Source: Desulfotruncus arcticus DSM 17038
Lineage (GTDB): Bacteria > Bacillota > Desulfotomaculia > Desulfotomaculales > Desulfallaceae
Direction of reading: 5' to 3'
Length of the DNA stretch: 64,000 bases
NCBI RefSeq assembly: GCF_900113335.1
Contig: NZ_FOOX01000005.1
Coordinates: forward strand, 186,001-250,000
The first letter of the stretch is position 1. Every line of letters begins with the position of its first letter. Under the pieces are notes generated by a model that was not told where the DNA came from, did no database searches, and was given only the letters and a program-made list of their open reading frames with translations. Positions 44,795-54,028 of the stretch are shown piece by piece. Position numbers and translations under genes: made by a program.

Positions 44795-45643
44795 TTACTT
44801 GGCTACTTTACGTTCACGTTTGGCCTTGGCCGATTTTGCGGTTTTGGGACCGGCACGTTTTTGACCGCGCTGTTCCTTGGCCAGATCGATGCTGGCTTTT
44901 AACGCCGTCATTAGATCTACAACGTTTCCGGTTTCTTGAATAACCGGTTTTTCGACCACTGCCTCACCGGCAATTTTAGCTTGAATTCTTTCATGCAGCG
45001 CTTCCCGGTAGCCACTGGTGTACTTTTCCGGTTTAAATTCCATGGAAAGGCTGTTAATTAGGTTCACGGCCATTTCAATTTCAGTATCGTGAAGATTTGT
45101 TGCGCCGCCGGCACCTTCAATTCGGGTTGGCGGCCGCACTTCATCAGCATAGAACATTGTCTCCATAATTAACGCCTTCTCTGCCGGGCGGATTACCGCC
45201 ATTGATTCTCTGCTCCTTAATGTGATACGGGCTATAGCCGCTCTTTTGGTTTGCTCCATGGAACGCCGCAGCAATTCGTAAACTTTTTGTCCCCCTTCGC
45301 CCGGTCCAAAATAATAGGATCGATCATAATAAACCGGATCGATTTGGCTCAAATCAACAAAATCCAAAATTTCTACATTCCTGTTTTTATCCCCGGTTTT
45401 CATATCCAATTCCTCGTCACTCATTGTTATATATCTACCCTTTTCATATTCGTAGCCGCGCACGATATCTTCCATTTGCACCTCGGTTTCGCAATAAGGG
45501 CAATAACGTTTGTAGCGAACAGGAGTACTGCACTTCTCATGCAGATAATTAAACTTAATATCTTTTTTTTCGGTAGCTGCAAAAAGCTTTACCGGAACAA
45601 ATATTAACCCGAACGTTATGGCACCTTTCCAAAGAGGTCTCAT
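44795..45643 (-). CDS. ku: DNA end-binding protein Ku
   Basis: Homodimeric Ku encircles broken DNA ends and recruits the ligase and polymerase. From ATG 45641-45643 (GGGGGTG six bases upstream) the protein is 282 aa, beginning MRPLWKGAITFGLIFVPVKL. It has the Ku core (HEKCSTPVRYKRYCPYCETEV, RGYEYEKGRYITMSDEEL, EILDFVDLSQIDPVYYDRSYY) and a basic Lys/Arg-rich C-terminal tail (KRAGPKTAKSAKAKRERKVAK) typical of bacterial Ku. A longer frame from 45709 has no ribosome-binding site. It begins the operon, divergent from a nitroreductase gene. In spore formers such systems protect germinating spores. Confidence 0.95.
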   Translation of the reverse strand: MRPLWKGAITFGLIFVPVKLFAATEKKDIKFNYLHEKCSTPVRYKRYCPYCETEVQMEDIVRGYEYEKGRYITMSDEELDMKTGDKNRNVEILDFVDLSQIDPVYYDRSYYFGPGEGGQKVYELLRRSMEQTKRAAIARITLRSRESMAVIRPAEKALIMETMFYADEVRPPTRIEGAGGATNLHDTEIEMAVNLINSLSMEFKPEKYTSGYREALHERIQAKIAGEAVVEKPVIQETGNVVDLMTALKASIDLAKEQRGQKRAGPKTAKSAKAKRERKVAK

Positions 45644-45762
45644 AAATTCACCCCCGTACATTGATGTTATTAATTTGTTCGAGCAAATAAAAAAATAACC
45701 CCAGGTCAAGGGTTAAATCTGTTAAAATTGATTTAAGTTAAACTTGGAAAGGAGCGTCCAAC

Positions 45763-46329
45763 TTGATTAATGAATTGGTAGTAAAGAATAGAAGTTACCG
45801 TCGTTTTTACCAGAATCAACCTATCACACCCGACACTCTAGAAAAACTTGTTAATCTGGCCAGATTATCTGCTTCAGGGGGTAATAAGCAACCATTAAAA
45901 TATATACTATCCTGTAATCCTGAAAAAAACGCCTTGATCTACGACTGCCTGGCCTGGGCTGCTTACCTAAAAGATTGGAACGGTCCGCCGGAAGGTGAAA
46001 GGCCATCTGCATATTTAATTATATTGAATGACACATCCATACCCAGTCCAACGCTTGGTATAGATGTGGGTATTGCCTGCCAGAGTATTCTCCTGGGGGC
46101 AGTAGAGACGGGCCTCGGCGGGTGTATCCTGGCCTCTGTAAATAAAAATAAATTAACAGCTGCTATTGAAATACCGCAACGCTATGAGATTATGGTTGTT
46201 ATTGCATTGGGCGTGCCCAAAGAAAAAGTAGTACTTAAAGAAGTTGTTGGCGACGACATTAAATACTGGCGCGATTCGGAAGGGGTGCATTACGTACCTA
46301 AACGCACCTTAAATGAAATTATTTTATAA
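45763..46329 (+). CDS. Nitroreductase family FMN-dependent oxidoreductase
   Basis: A 188-aa flavoprotein: VVKNRSYRRFYQNQPITPDTLEKLVNLARLSASGGNKQPLKYI is the family N-terminus with the FMN-binding RSYRRF, followed by DVGIACQSILLGAVETGLGGCIL and a C-terminal VVIALGVPKEKVV. The internal region after WAAYLKDWNGPPEGERP is conserved in clostridial members. TTG start (45763-45765) with AAAGGAG upstream; no in-frame ATG. It is a single gene divergent from ku and converging on the MFS exporter, with a shared terminator. The electron acceptor is unknown. Confidence 0.88.
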   Translation: MINELVVKNRSYRRFYQNQPITPDTLEKLVNLARLSASGGNKQPLKYILSCNPEKNALIYDCLAWAAYLKDWNGPPEGERPSAYLIILNDTSIPSPTLGIDVGIACQSILLGAVETGLGGCILASVNKNKLTAAIEIPQRYEIMVVIALGVPKEKVVLKEVVGDDIKYWRDSEGVHYVPKRTLNEIIL

Positions 46330-46365
46330 AATGAATCTAAATCTTACAACTCTATCAATAGACTC

Positions 46366-46397
46366 AAAAAAAAATCCTACTTTTGTAGGATTTTTTT
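46366..46397. terminator. Bidirectional terminator between nitroreductase and MFS genes
   Basis: AAAAAAATCCTAC and GTAGGATTTTTTT around TTTT; T runs on both strands, serving convergent genes. Confidence 0.92.
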
Positions 46398-46419
46398 AAA
46401 AGCTTATTTAGTATAGTTG

Positions 46420-47817
46420 TTATGCAACAGTCCTGCGCCCGTCGGGAACTCCCCTGATAAAGGGAATAGCTGCCACCAGAAGTAAGGACATAGCTCCAAA
46501 AATGAAATGAAAACCTACTAACTGGTCATGGAACCTCGAAAGGGTAAGCACAATTAATGAAGTGCCCAATACCCCGCCAGTTTGGCGAAACATACCGCGT
46601 AAACCGGATATTTCTGCAATTTTTTCCGGCATTAATTCGATTGCTGCATTATTGGAAGAAGGGCTCGCCATTCCTACCCCCATTCCGGAAACAAAAATCA
46701 TTACAGCCAGCCACCAGTAATTAGGGATTACCAAACCAAATATAATCGGGTGATGCGGGAACAAAGTCAAAGCCAGAACACTTACTGCTAAAATCAAAAA
46801 CCCCGCTGCCATTGGAAGTCTGTACCCCAGGCGGCTTAGCAGCACACTGGTTAAAGCCGACATCCCCATCATGCCCAAAGCACGGACGGTAAGCATACTG
46901 CCACTGGCTAAATTAGACAAACCATAAGCAACCTGTCCATAGTATGGTATAAAGGCCATCAACCCAAATACACAAGCACCGTATAACAGGTTCAGCCCGT
47001 TGATAATTAAAAATGTACGATTCCTTAACAAATCCAGCTCAAGTACCGGAGCAGGCGTAGTAGTCTCCCAGCGCAGAAAAGCCCATAGCAGAGCTATACC
47101 CAGCAATAAGAACATCCACGTCAGCCATGAATGTAGTAATACGGGATTTTCACTGACCCGGGTTAAAAAAAGCATCATACATAACATGGTAGCAGCGAGA
47201 AAACTAATACCAACGAAATCCAACCGGGTATGGTTCAACCTGGTATCAGGCTCCAAAAGCAGGTAAGACAAAAACAGCACAATTACCCCGAAAGGTACGT
47301 TAATTAAAAAAATAACCTGCCAGGATGCGTAATCCAGAATCAAACCGCCAAAAGCCGGTCCGACAATGCCTCCCAGCGGAAATATAGTAGTAAATAGCCC
47401 GATTGCCCTGGCCCGGTTTTCTTTAAAATAGTCCCCGACAATCCCCATTGAAGTGGGCATGAAGCCGCTGCCCCCAAGTGCCTGCAAAAAACGGAAAAGA
47501 ATCAGCCAGTAAATGTTGGCCGAGAAAGCACAAAGCGCTGAACTGACTGTAAATATGATTATACAAACCATAAATACGCGCTTTCTCCCCCACTGGTCGC
47601 TAATTCGCCCCATTACAGGAAGCATAATCAAGGTCATTAACTGGTAAGCGGTAATAATCCATGCTGTCCAACTGAGATCGGCTTTTAAGCTGCGTTGAAT
47701 GGTCGGTAACGCAGTGGCTACAATAGTTGAATTTGCTGAAGAAATTAATAACGCTAATGATGTTATGGTAAAGATAACATATTTTCGATTCCTTTTTAAA
47801 AAAGTACTCTTTGACAT
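46420..47817 (-). CDS. MFS drug exporter, EmrB/QacA (DHA2, 14-TM) type
   Basis: A 465-aa transporter with about 14 hydrophobic segments. The DHA2 signatures are STIVATALPTIQRSLKADLSWTAWIITAYQL, the loop 2-3 motif MGRISDQWGRKRVFM (motif A) and the TM5 motif C GIVGDYF.../GGIVGPAFGGLI. It resembles EmrB/QacA exporters of lipophilic drugs or metabolites; substrate unknown. ATG with GGAGT upstream. It is monocistronic and divergent from the pdaA-like gene. Confidence 0.9.
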   Translation of the reverse strand: MSKSTFLKRNRKYVIFTITSLALLISSANSTIVATALPTIQRSLKADLSWTAWIITAYQLMTLIMLPVMGRISDQWGRKRVFMVCIIIFTVSSALCAFSANIYWLILFRFLQALGGSGFMPTSMGIVGDYFKENRARAIGLFTTIFPLGGIVGPAFGGLILDYASWQVIFLINVPFGVIVLFLSYLLLEPDTRLNHTRLDFVGISFLAATMLCMMLFLTRVSENPVLLHSWLTWMFLLLGIALLWAFLRWETTTPAPVLELDLLRNRTFLIINGLNLLYGACVFGLMAFIPYYGQVAYGLSNLASGSMLTVRALGMMGMSALTSVLLSRLGYRLPMAAGFLILAVSVLALTLFPHHPIIFGLVIPNYWWLAVMIFVSGMGVGMASPSSNNAAIELMPEKIAEISGLRGMFRQTGGVLGTSLIVLTLSRFHDQLVGFHFIFGAMSLLLVAAIPFIRGVPDGRRTVA

Positions 47818-48040
47818 GATTATTTATACTCCTGATGAAAAAAGTATAAAATATGCAAAAAACGGATTAGATGTTTCTTGCATATTTTACGGAAAAATTA
47901 TTTTTTTTGTTGGTTTTGGTCAATTTCATGTTAAAATCGCTTTAGCAGTAAAAAATAGGTCAGCCAGTTAATGTGCCTGCGATTATAAATTGCGGCTTTG
48001 GTTAATCATAGAGTTATTATATCATATTGGGGTGAGATCA

Positions 48041-49027
48041 TTGAAACAGTTCTTCAATAAAAAATTTTATATTCCGGCTCTGGTTGTTTTAGTTATATTA
48101 TTCGGTTTAGCGTTAAAAAGCAACCTTGATGTAGTAAAAGAAATAAAGCCGGCTTCAAATGTTGAAGAGGAAAATACTACGGATAAAACCGTATCAATCA
48201 ATAAAGAACCTTTATCATCTAATGTAAGCTCGCCAGATATTGCCTTCGATAAACCGGTACCCAACAGCGCCATAACCGAACCGGAAACCAAGCCGACAAA
48301 TACAAATCAGCAAAAAGATTCAATATCTGCGCTTTCAAACAGCAAAGCCGGCTGGGGGTTAAAAACCAACAATGAGCACCAGCAACCTGAAATTCCCACA
48401 AGTATTAACAGCCTATTAAAAAAATACAAGGCTTACTGGATCGGAAACCCAGAAGATAAAATAGTTTATTTAACCTTTGATGAGGGCTATGAAAATGGTT
48501 ATACACCAAAAATTTTAGATATTTTAAAATCAAATGATGTCAAAGCCGCTTTCTTTGTTACCGGACACTATGTAAAGACACAACCGGACCTGGTTAAAAG
48601 AATGGTTGATGAAGGGCATATTGTTGGCAATCATACCGACAGTCATCCCAGCATGCCGGATATTTCCGATGAACAGATTAAACAAGAACTTCAGATTGTG
48701 GAAAATGAGTATCAAAATATTACCGACATAAAAGGTATGACTTATTTACGCCCGCCCAAAGGAGAGTACAGTGAACGGACCCTGGCGCTAACCAGTGAAA
48801 TGGGCTATAGCAGCATTTTCTGGAGCATTGCCCTTGTCGATTGGGTGCCTATGCCCAATGGTTCCGATCAAGCCTATCAAGGGGTTATGGATAAGCTGCA
48901 TAACGGCGCAGTAATTTTATTGCACGCAATATCAAAAGATGATACCGAAGCATTAGACAAAATTATCAAAGATGTAAAAGCACAGGGTTATACTTTTAAA
49001 ACATTGGATGATTTGGTTAAGGAGTAG
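48041..49027 (+). CDS. PdaA-like delta-lactam-forming polysaccharide deacetylase
   Basis: A NodB-domain protein of 328 aa with an N-terminal signal anchor (about 8-27), an extended Ser/Asn/Pro-rich linker (about 30-125), and a C-terminal domain with VYLTFDEGYENGYTPKILDIL (motif 1, TFD present), IVGNHTDSHPSMPDI (HxxxH), YLRPPKGEYSERTLAL and GAVILLHAISKDDTEAL. The TFDxGYENGYT motif and PPKGEYSE are typical of PdaA, which makes muramic delta-lactam in the spore cortex. TTG 48041 has GGGGTGA five bases upstream; earlier in-frame TTG/GTG are less plausible. No partner gene is adjacent. Confidence 0.88.
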   Translation: MKQFFNKKFYIPALVVLVILFGLALKSNLDVVKEIKPASNVEEENTTDKTVSINKEPLSSNVSSPDIAFDKPVPNSAITEPETKPTNTNQQKDSISALSNSKAGWGLKTNNEHQQPEIPTSINSLLKKYKAYWIGNPEDKIVYLTFDEGYENGYTPKILDILKSNDVKAAFFVTGHYVKTQPDLVKRMVDEGHIVGNHTDSHPSMPDISDEQIKQELQIVENEYQNITDIKGMTYLRPPKGEYSERTLALTSEMGYSSIFWSIALVDWVPMPNGSDQAYQGVMDKLHNGAVILLHAISKDDTEALDKIIKDVKAQGYTFKTLDDLVKE

Positions 49028-49037
49028 GCAATATTAG

Positions 49038-49877
49038 CTAATAATCAACGGTTTCAAAAATACTATCCACTTTTTTAATTAGATTAAAATCCGCTAACTC
49101 ATCTAGCAGTGGCTCTGATACCCAAAGATATTCCAAGTGCTTGGTATCCTTGATCCGCGCCACCCTGCAGCCGTCAAGGCCATTGATACGGCAAGCCGTT
49201 TCAATGGCTTCGCACTCGGAAGATAAAGTGCATGGAATTTTTACCGAGCTTAAAATACCCGTGGTAATAGCATTGGTATACATGGTCCGCCAATCTATCA
49301 GATCAACAAGTTTACGCGTCGTCAGATCGGCGTACCCAATTCCATGGGCGTTGCCTTTCGTTTCAGGCGTTAATTTTAAAACAACAATTACCGCGTTCTT
49401 CAGGCCTTACCCCTTCCAGGATCAGGGCATCACCACGAAAATTATCAACAGCCGCTATACCCCCTAACAGCTTAATATTATCCTCTACTATATCAGCCAT
49501 TTCGGCAATATGCTGCCCCAATCCGGCGCGATGTACCGCTTGTGCCCCTTCGGCTTACCCAACCCAACTGTCAGCATCTTGGTCAGGCCGCTTTCAATCG
49601 GCGCTCTGAACGCCGTGTGCGGTTTTACACGGTTGAACAAAAAAACTCCATCTGCTTCCAAGGCGTATTTATCACAGTAAACCGGAACACCCTGGTTCGT
49701 CTGCCCTATTTTAACCCCTTTAGCGCAAGACTTTATCGGCACACCTAAAACCTGTTCAGTAATGCCCATTTCTTTTAAAACCTCGATTTGGCCTTGATCA
49801 GTCCCCCCACCGTGGCTTCCCATTGCCGGTATAATAAACGGATTTGCACCCCAGGATCTAAATGTTTCTTTTTGCAA
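49038..49877 (-). pseudogene. Decayed lactate-racemase-domain (DUF2088/LarA-like) gene
   Basis: Fragments of one family follow in order on the minus strand but in different frames. Fragment 1 (to 49488) reads WGANPFIIPAMGSHGGGTDQ, GVPVYCDKYALEADGVFLFN, RVKPHTAFRAPIESGLTKML and TVGLGKPKGHKRYIA. Shifting frame near 49520 gives GQHIAEMADIVEDNIKLLGG and AVDNFRGDALILEG. After another break near 49410 the frame resumes with NAVIVVLKLTPETKGNAHGI, GYADLTTRKLVDLIDWRTMY and TNAITTGILSSVKIP. The N-terminus and a section between 49410 and the last block are missing, about half of the usual 420 aa. No ribosome-binding site is visible at 49877. So at least two frameshifts and deletions; it is not functional as read. 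Confidence 0.85.
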
Positions 49878-49933
49878 TACCTGTCAAGATAACAAATTTA
49901 TCTTCTTATATCTCCTATAGGGTAATGATAAGG

Positions 49934-49962
49934 TTGACTGGTTGTTTTCAATACCCTATAAT
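49934..49962 (+). promoter_or_regulatory. Sigma-A-type promoter of the DUF1836 gene
   Basis: TTGACT (49934-49939), a 17-base spacer and a perfect TATAAT (49957-49962), 32 bases before the start codon. Confidence 0.8.
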
Positions 49963-49994
49963 AAGATAACAATCTCTTTGAGAGGTGACTTAGC

Positions 49995-50585
49995 ATGTTG
50001 ATCGAAGAAATCGGTAAAGGACTATCCATAGCTGACGAAATTAAACTATCCGACATTCCTGATATTAATTTGTATATGGAACAGGTTTTAGTTTTTCTTG
50101 ACAGCAAACTTGGACATTTAAAAAGAGGCGAAGATGACAAGGTTTTTACCAAAACTATGATTAACAACTATACCAAAGCCGGATTACTACACCCGCCCAT
50201 AAACAAAAAGTATAACAAAGAACACATTATCTTATTAGCGCTTCTTTACAACCTTAAAAACATATTTTCCATTAGCGATATTAAATCCATCTTTACCCCT
50301 GTTTTAAATGATATTGCTAACCGGGCCGACGATATTATTCCACTGGAGGATATATACTCAACATATCTTAAACTAAAGGAAGACGAGTTTGAGGAGTTTT
50401 ATGCAACTTTTAATGAAAAGTACAAATTAATTAAAGAAAAAACCGGTGAAATCAAGGAAAAAAGTCAAAAGGAACTAGCCGAAGTTTTCCTTACTGTTTT
50501 AATGCTCACGGCTCAAGCAAATGCCGCTAAACGATTGGCCGAAAAAATTATAGACAATCATTTTAAAGTCTTAACTGGCACATAA
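49995..50585 (+). CDS. DUF1836 protein, MerR-like predicted DNA-binding regulator
   Basis: 196 residues. The middle, MINNYTKAGLLHPPINKKYNKEHIILLALLYNLKNIFSISDIKSIF, is the DUF1836 signature and looks like a MerR-type helix-turn-helix. The C-terminal part (about 115-190) is helical and charged. The family is clostridial, of unknown targets. ATG 49995 with GAGAGG upstream and a strong promoter. It is a single gene ending in a terminator. Confidence 0.85.
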   Translation: MLIEEIGKGLSIADEIKLSDIPDINLYMEQVLVFLDSKLGHLKRGEDDKVFTKTMINNYTKAGLLHPPINKKYNKEHIILLALLYNLKNIFSISDIKSIFTPVLNDIANRADDIIPLEDIYSTYLKLKEDEFEEFYATFNEKYKLIKEKTGEIKEKSQKELAEVFLTVLMLTAQANAAKRLAEKIIDNHFKVLTGT

Positions 50586-50612
50586 AAAAGGGAGGTGGAA
50601 GCCTCCCTTTTA
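50584..50612. terminator. Bidirectional terminator between DUF1836 and Spy-like genes
   Basis: AAAAGGGAGG and CCTCCCTTTT around TGGAAG, serving convergent genes. Confidence 0.88.
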
Positions 50613-50627
50613 CTTTAATTATTCTTA

Positions 50628-51086
50628 TTACCTGTTCCAGTTGCCTTTAGAAACGCCGCCTTTTTTACCTTTGAATTGTTTCATCTGGGCCTGTTGTTCA
50701 GGGGTCAGTAAAGACCGGCACTGCTGCCTGCTCTGCTGGACAACACCGTGGATTTTAGCTCTCAGGTCGTTGACCTCATTGATTTTAGCTTCTATTTTGG
50801 CACTGTCCGGGTTTGGCTGCAGCTGAAGTTGTTTTAATTCATGCATGCTATCCATAAGTTTAATCCGCAGGTCGCGAGTTTGTGAGTAAGTGTCCTGATC
50901 AATTTCACGCATTTTTGACTTTTGCTGTTCTGTCAGGTTTAAAGCCTTGTATTTACTAGCCCATTTGTCACTGTTCAACATACGCGGACCACCGTCACCC
51001 TGGCCTATCCCAAAAGCCGCAGCCACATGTAAAATGCTAAAAATAAAAACCAGTGTAACAGTTAAAAGCATTACTTTCTTTTTCAC
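50628..51086 (-). CDS. Secreted Spy/CpxP-like (LTXXQ) protein
   Basis: A 152-aa exported protein with an N-terminal signal peptide (1-24, MKKKVMLLTVTLVFIFSILHVAAA) and a helical body containing two LTxxQ-type motifs: LNLTEQQKSKMREIDQ and LLTPEQQAQMKQFKG. Between them is a charged amphipathic helix (MDSMHELKQLQLQPNPDSAK). This matches periplasmic Spy/CpxP/ZraP proteins; in Gram-positives the role is unknown (chaperone or metal sensor). The C-terminus is basic (KGKKGGVSKGNWNR). Monocistronic, with GGGAGGTG before ATG. Confidence 0.82.
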   Translation of the reverse strand: MKKKVMLLTVTLVFIFSILHVAAAFGIGQGDGGPRMLNSDKWASKYKALNLTEQQKSKMREIDQDTYSQTRDLRIKLMDSMHELKQLQLQPNPDSAKIEAKINEVNDLRAKIHGVVQQSRQQCRSLLTPEQQAQMKQFKGKKGGVSKGNWNR

Positions 51087-51250
51087 AGTTACACCTCCCT
51101 TCCCTCTTTATTGCACGAGCATTAAATTACTTTTTCCGTGCTAATCTTATTTTGCCCAATAATTATTATTAAACTGTGCAAAAAGTATGGAAAAAATGTT
51201 AGCCCAAAATATAGGCAGCTATATAAACTCAATGGCGTTTTTGAAGATCT

Positions 51251-51284
51251 AAAAAGGCTGCCTGAAAAAACAGGCAGCCTTTTT
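51251..51284. terminator. Terminator after spoVR
   Basis: AAAAAGGCTGCCTG and CAGGCAGCCTTTTT form a perfect 14-bp stem around AAAAAA. It lies 40 bp beyond the spoVR stop. Confidence 0.93.
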
Positions 51285-51323
51285 AATATTTTCCAATTAC
51301 CTAGAAGTGACCGTTGGTCTAAT

Positions 51324-52850
51324 TTAGAGATACTTTTTAGACGGTTTTTCTCCGGCAAAAGAAAACAGTACCTTCTTGTTGTCTACCACAGTTTCTAAAT
51401 GTACTGCCCGGCCCCAAATTTTATATACGTGGGGCAGTGTTCTTTCCAGGAAATAGATATCAAGGTCGGTCCCCTCATGCAGGTGTTTTAAGTAAAGCTC
51501 GCCCCGCTTGCCAAAGTCGCCGTCTTCAACCACTATATAAGGTATCCCGCAGTTATAAAGGCTTTTTACCAGCCCATCTCTTACTATTTCCCAATCCTTA
51601 TCGGTAACCTTCCAATCGTAGCCCACTTTTTTAAACAGGTACAAATCTAAATCTTCAACCAGTTGTTCTGTTAAATAGTTGCGGATGAAAGATATATCAT
51701 TTTCAGTTTCCCTGACTTCAAATATTTTCCGCCTGCCCTGTCCTTCTACTCGCCCATACTTCTTCTTCTCTTCCTCGGTCGGTTTATCCCATCTTTTTTC
51801 AATATCCTCAAAAATCTTTAAGCCAAGGTGATATGGATTAATCCTGTATTTTGAAGTTTGGATTACACCGGCGTGCATTTTCGCAAATTCCAGCGCTTCT
51901 TCCTCATCCAATTCCAGTTCCCTGATTATACGCATATGCCAATAAGATGCCCAACCTTCATTCATAATTTTGGTTTGCATTTGGGGCCAAAAATAGAGCA
52001 TCTCATTCCGGATAATAGATATTATATCCCGCTGCCATTCCTCAAGATCCCTGGCATGGTTCATCATAAACAGCAGCAAATCTTTTTCCGGCTTTTCAGG
52101 AAACTTTTTAACACCGCTTTCCTTATCGCTGTCCCCTTCGCCTTTTTTCTTATCCAGATCCCACAGATCATCATAAGGAGTTGCGTTTTGCTGACTTTTG
52201 CCGTGGCTGTCGTGAGCGTGATCTTTGTCTTGGCAGTTTCCCCCGCAACAATTGCCGCCGCTGCAGCTATTCCCCCCACCGCATCCGTGTCCCCCGCAGG
52301 ACGAACCGCATTTGGTGCCGGCAGTCATTGTTACATCACCGGCAATGTCCCGCTGCGGGTCTACATTCTCCTGCAGTGATATAACAGAGTCAATAAATGC
52401 TTCTACCTTGTTCCGGCCGTATTTAAATTCGTAACCCCGAATCCTTTGTGCAGCCGTAGACATGCTTTCAACCATTTTCCTGGAGGTCTTTCTGAAATAG
52501 TAATTATTCTTAAAAAAGTCACAGTGGCCCAGGACATGCGCAATAACCATTTTGTTTTGCACCAAACTGTTACCTTCCAACAGAAAAGCGTAACAGGGGT
52601 CGGAGTTTATTACCATTTCATAGATCCTGCTGAGGTTATAGTCATACTGAGTCTTCATTTTATGATATGCTTTGCCGAAAGTCCAATGCGAGAACCTGGT
52701 GGGCATTCCGTATGCGCCAAATGAATAAATTATATCAGCCGGACAAATTTCAAAATACATATCGTAAAAATTAAGATTAAAGCTTTTTGCTAACGCAATA
52801 ATTTTTTCAATTGATTCCTCAAGTATCTTCTTCTCTTCCATTGGATGCAA
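51324..52850 (-). CDS. spoVR: SpoVR family sporulation protein with Cys-rich insertion
   Basis: SpoVR is needed for normal spore cortex formation in Bacillus; its biochemistry is unsettled. The 508 aa include the conserved N-terminus (YDMYFEICPADIIYSFGAYGMPTRFSHWTFGKAYHKMKTQYDY), NSDPCYAFLLEGNSLVQNKMVIAHVLGHCDFFKNN, and the C-terminal GWASYWHMRIIRELEL...HPYHLG-like NPYHLGLKIFEDIEKRW and FIRNYLTEQLVEDLDLYLF. Between residues about 178 and 216 there is an inserted segment with seven Cys (181, 185, 190, 196, 201, 202, 206), many Gly, and His 188, 211, 213, 216, then a Lys/Asp-rich linker. It follows yhbH and prkA. TTG 52848-52850 has GGGGGTG eight bases upstream; ATG 52839-52841 is an alternative. 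Confidence 0.93.
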   Translation of the reverse strand: MHPMEEKKILEESIEKIIALAKSFNLNFYDMYFEICPADIIYSFGAYGMPTRFSHWTFGKAYHKMKTQYDYNLSRIYEMVINSDPCYAFLLEGNSLVQNKMVIAHVLGHCDFFKNNYYFRKTSRKMVESMSTAAQRIRGYEFKYGRNKVEAFIDSVISLQENVDPQRDIAGDVTMTAGTKCGSSCGGHGCGGGNSCSGGNCCGGNCQDKDHAHDSHGKSQQNATPYDDLWDLDKKKGEGDSDKESGVKKFPEKPEKDLLLFMMNHARDLEEWQRDIISIIRNEMLYFWPQMQTKIMNEGWASYWHMRIIRELELDEEEALEFAKMHAGVIQTSKYRINPYHLGLKIFEDIEKRWDKPTEEEKKKYGRVEGQGRRKIFEVRETENDISFIRNYLTEQLVEDLDLYLFKKVGYDWKVTDKDWEIVRDGLVKSLYNCGIPYIVVEDGDFGKRGELYLKHLHEGTDLDIYFLERTLPHVYKIWGRAVHLETVVDNKKVLFSFAGEKPSKKYL

Positions 52851-52868
52851 ACAAGAAACACCCCCCCG

Positions 52869-54017
52869 TTACAACCCTGTCTGCGGATTAGGATTAAAAA
52901 ATTTCTTCAAAGCAGGGTAAACATCCACCTTATCCTTAATGCCTACGCAGGTGAACTTGGGATCGTTAATTTTTTTAAAGGCACTCCTTAAAGTGCTGGA
53001 GATGTAATATGGACCTTCAATCTCGCCATAGCCTACCAGGTTGCACACTTTGAGCAGTTCACTTACATACTTGATGCACTTATCATTATCTGATGATAAA
53101 TTATCACCGTCGGAAAAATGAAACGCATAGATATTGTAATCCTGCGGATTATACCTTTGTTCAATAATATCAAGACCAAGTTTGTAGACTGAAGAACAGC
53201 GAGTGCCCCCGCTTGCACCTTTGGTGAAAAATTCTTCTTCCGTGGTTTCTTTGGCTTCAACATGGTGAGCCAAAAAAACTATTTTAACATTCTGATATTT
53301 GGTTCTTAAAAATCGCACCATCCAGAAGAAAAAGCTTCGGGCGATATATTTTTCATATGGCCCCATAGAACCGGAAGTATCCATCATGGCTAAAACCACT
53401 GCACTGCTTTCATACTTGAAGGTAAGGTCCCAGGTTTTAAACCGCAAATCATCCCTGGAAATACTTTCAAAGCCTTTTTTACCCTTTAAAGCATTGCGCT
53501 TTATTGCTTCAATAATCGTTCTTTTCCTGTCTATATTGCTGGTTAGGCCCTTTTTCCTGACGTCTTTAAACTCCAACGCTTCTGAAGCGAGTTCGGGCTT
53601 TCTCTTTTGCTGCAAATTAGGTAATCCCAGGTCTTCAAAGATGAGTTGGGCAAGTTCTTCAATGGTAACCTCAGCCTCGTAGTAATCCACACCTGGTTCT
53701 TCACCGGCGCCCTGGCCCTTACCGGCACCTTTTTTTTGTTCGCTTCCCAGCAGATCTCCTTCTTTGGTTCCGCCTTCTCCCTGGCCGGTGTGTTTATTCT
53801 TACCTGTATCAAAACGAAAATGATATTCCTCCAGTGAACGGATAGGCACTTTTACCACCTTACGCCCATCCGATAAAATAATTGACTCCTCGCTGACCAC
53901 ATCGGCCAGATTTTTTTTGATGGCCTCCCTAACTTTTTCCCGGTGGCGCTCCCGGTCGATCTCACCTTTACGGTGCAATGACCAGTCTTCCCGGGAGACC
54001 GTGTATTTGCCGGACAT
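52869..54017 (-). CDS. yhbH: YhbH/DUF444 sporulation protein
   Basis: A 382-aa DUF444 protein, a stress/sporulation factor with a von Willebrand A-like fold in its C-terminal half. It starts [37 protein letters not shown], has a Gly/Lys-rich linker ([30 protein letters not shown], about 95-125), then a MIDAS-like [21 protein letters not shown] (about 210) and later [13 protein letters not shown]. The family always accompanies PrkA and often SpoVR, as here. ATG with AGGAGGG upstream. Confidence 0.93.
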   Translation of the reverse strand: MSGKYTVSREDWSLHRKGEIDRERHREKVREAIKKNLADVVSEESIILSDGRKVVKVPIRSLEEYHFRFDTGKNKHTGQGEGGTKEGDLLGSEQKKGAGKGQGAGEEPGVDYYEAEVTIEELAQLIFEDLGLPNLQQKRKPELASEALEFKDVRKKGLTSNIDRKRTIIEAIKRNALKGKKGFESISRDDLRFKTWDLTFKYESSAVVLAMMDTSGSMGPYEKYIARSFFFWMVRFLRTKYQNVKIVFLAHHVEAKETTEEEFFTKGASGGTRCSSVYKLGLDIIEQRYNPQDYNIYAFHFSDGDNLSSDNDKCIKYVSELLKVCNLVGYGEIEGPYYISSTLRSAFKKINDPKFTCVGIKDKVDVYPALKKFFNPNPQTGL

Positions 54018-54028
54018 TTTAAACCCTC

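Noticed and set aside
44795..45709. Longer Ku frame starting at 45709.
   Set aside because: The extra 22 residues are unlike any Ku N-terminus and have no Shine-Dalgarno sequence; ATG at 45643 has one.
49488..49877. The 129-codon fragment as an intact small gene.
   Set aside because: It is only the middle of a DUF2088 protein and continues in another frame downstream.
52064..52434. Several frames crossing the SpoVR insertion.
   Set aside because: Shadows of the Cys/Gly-rich coding sequence; the SpoVR frame is continuous and flanked by conserved blocks.
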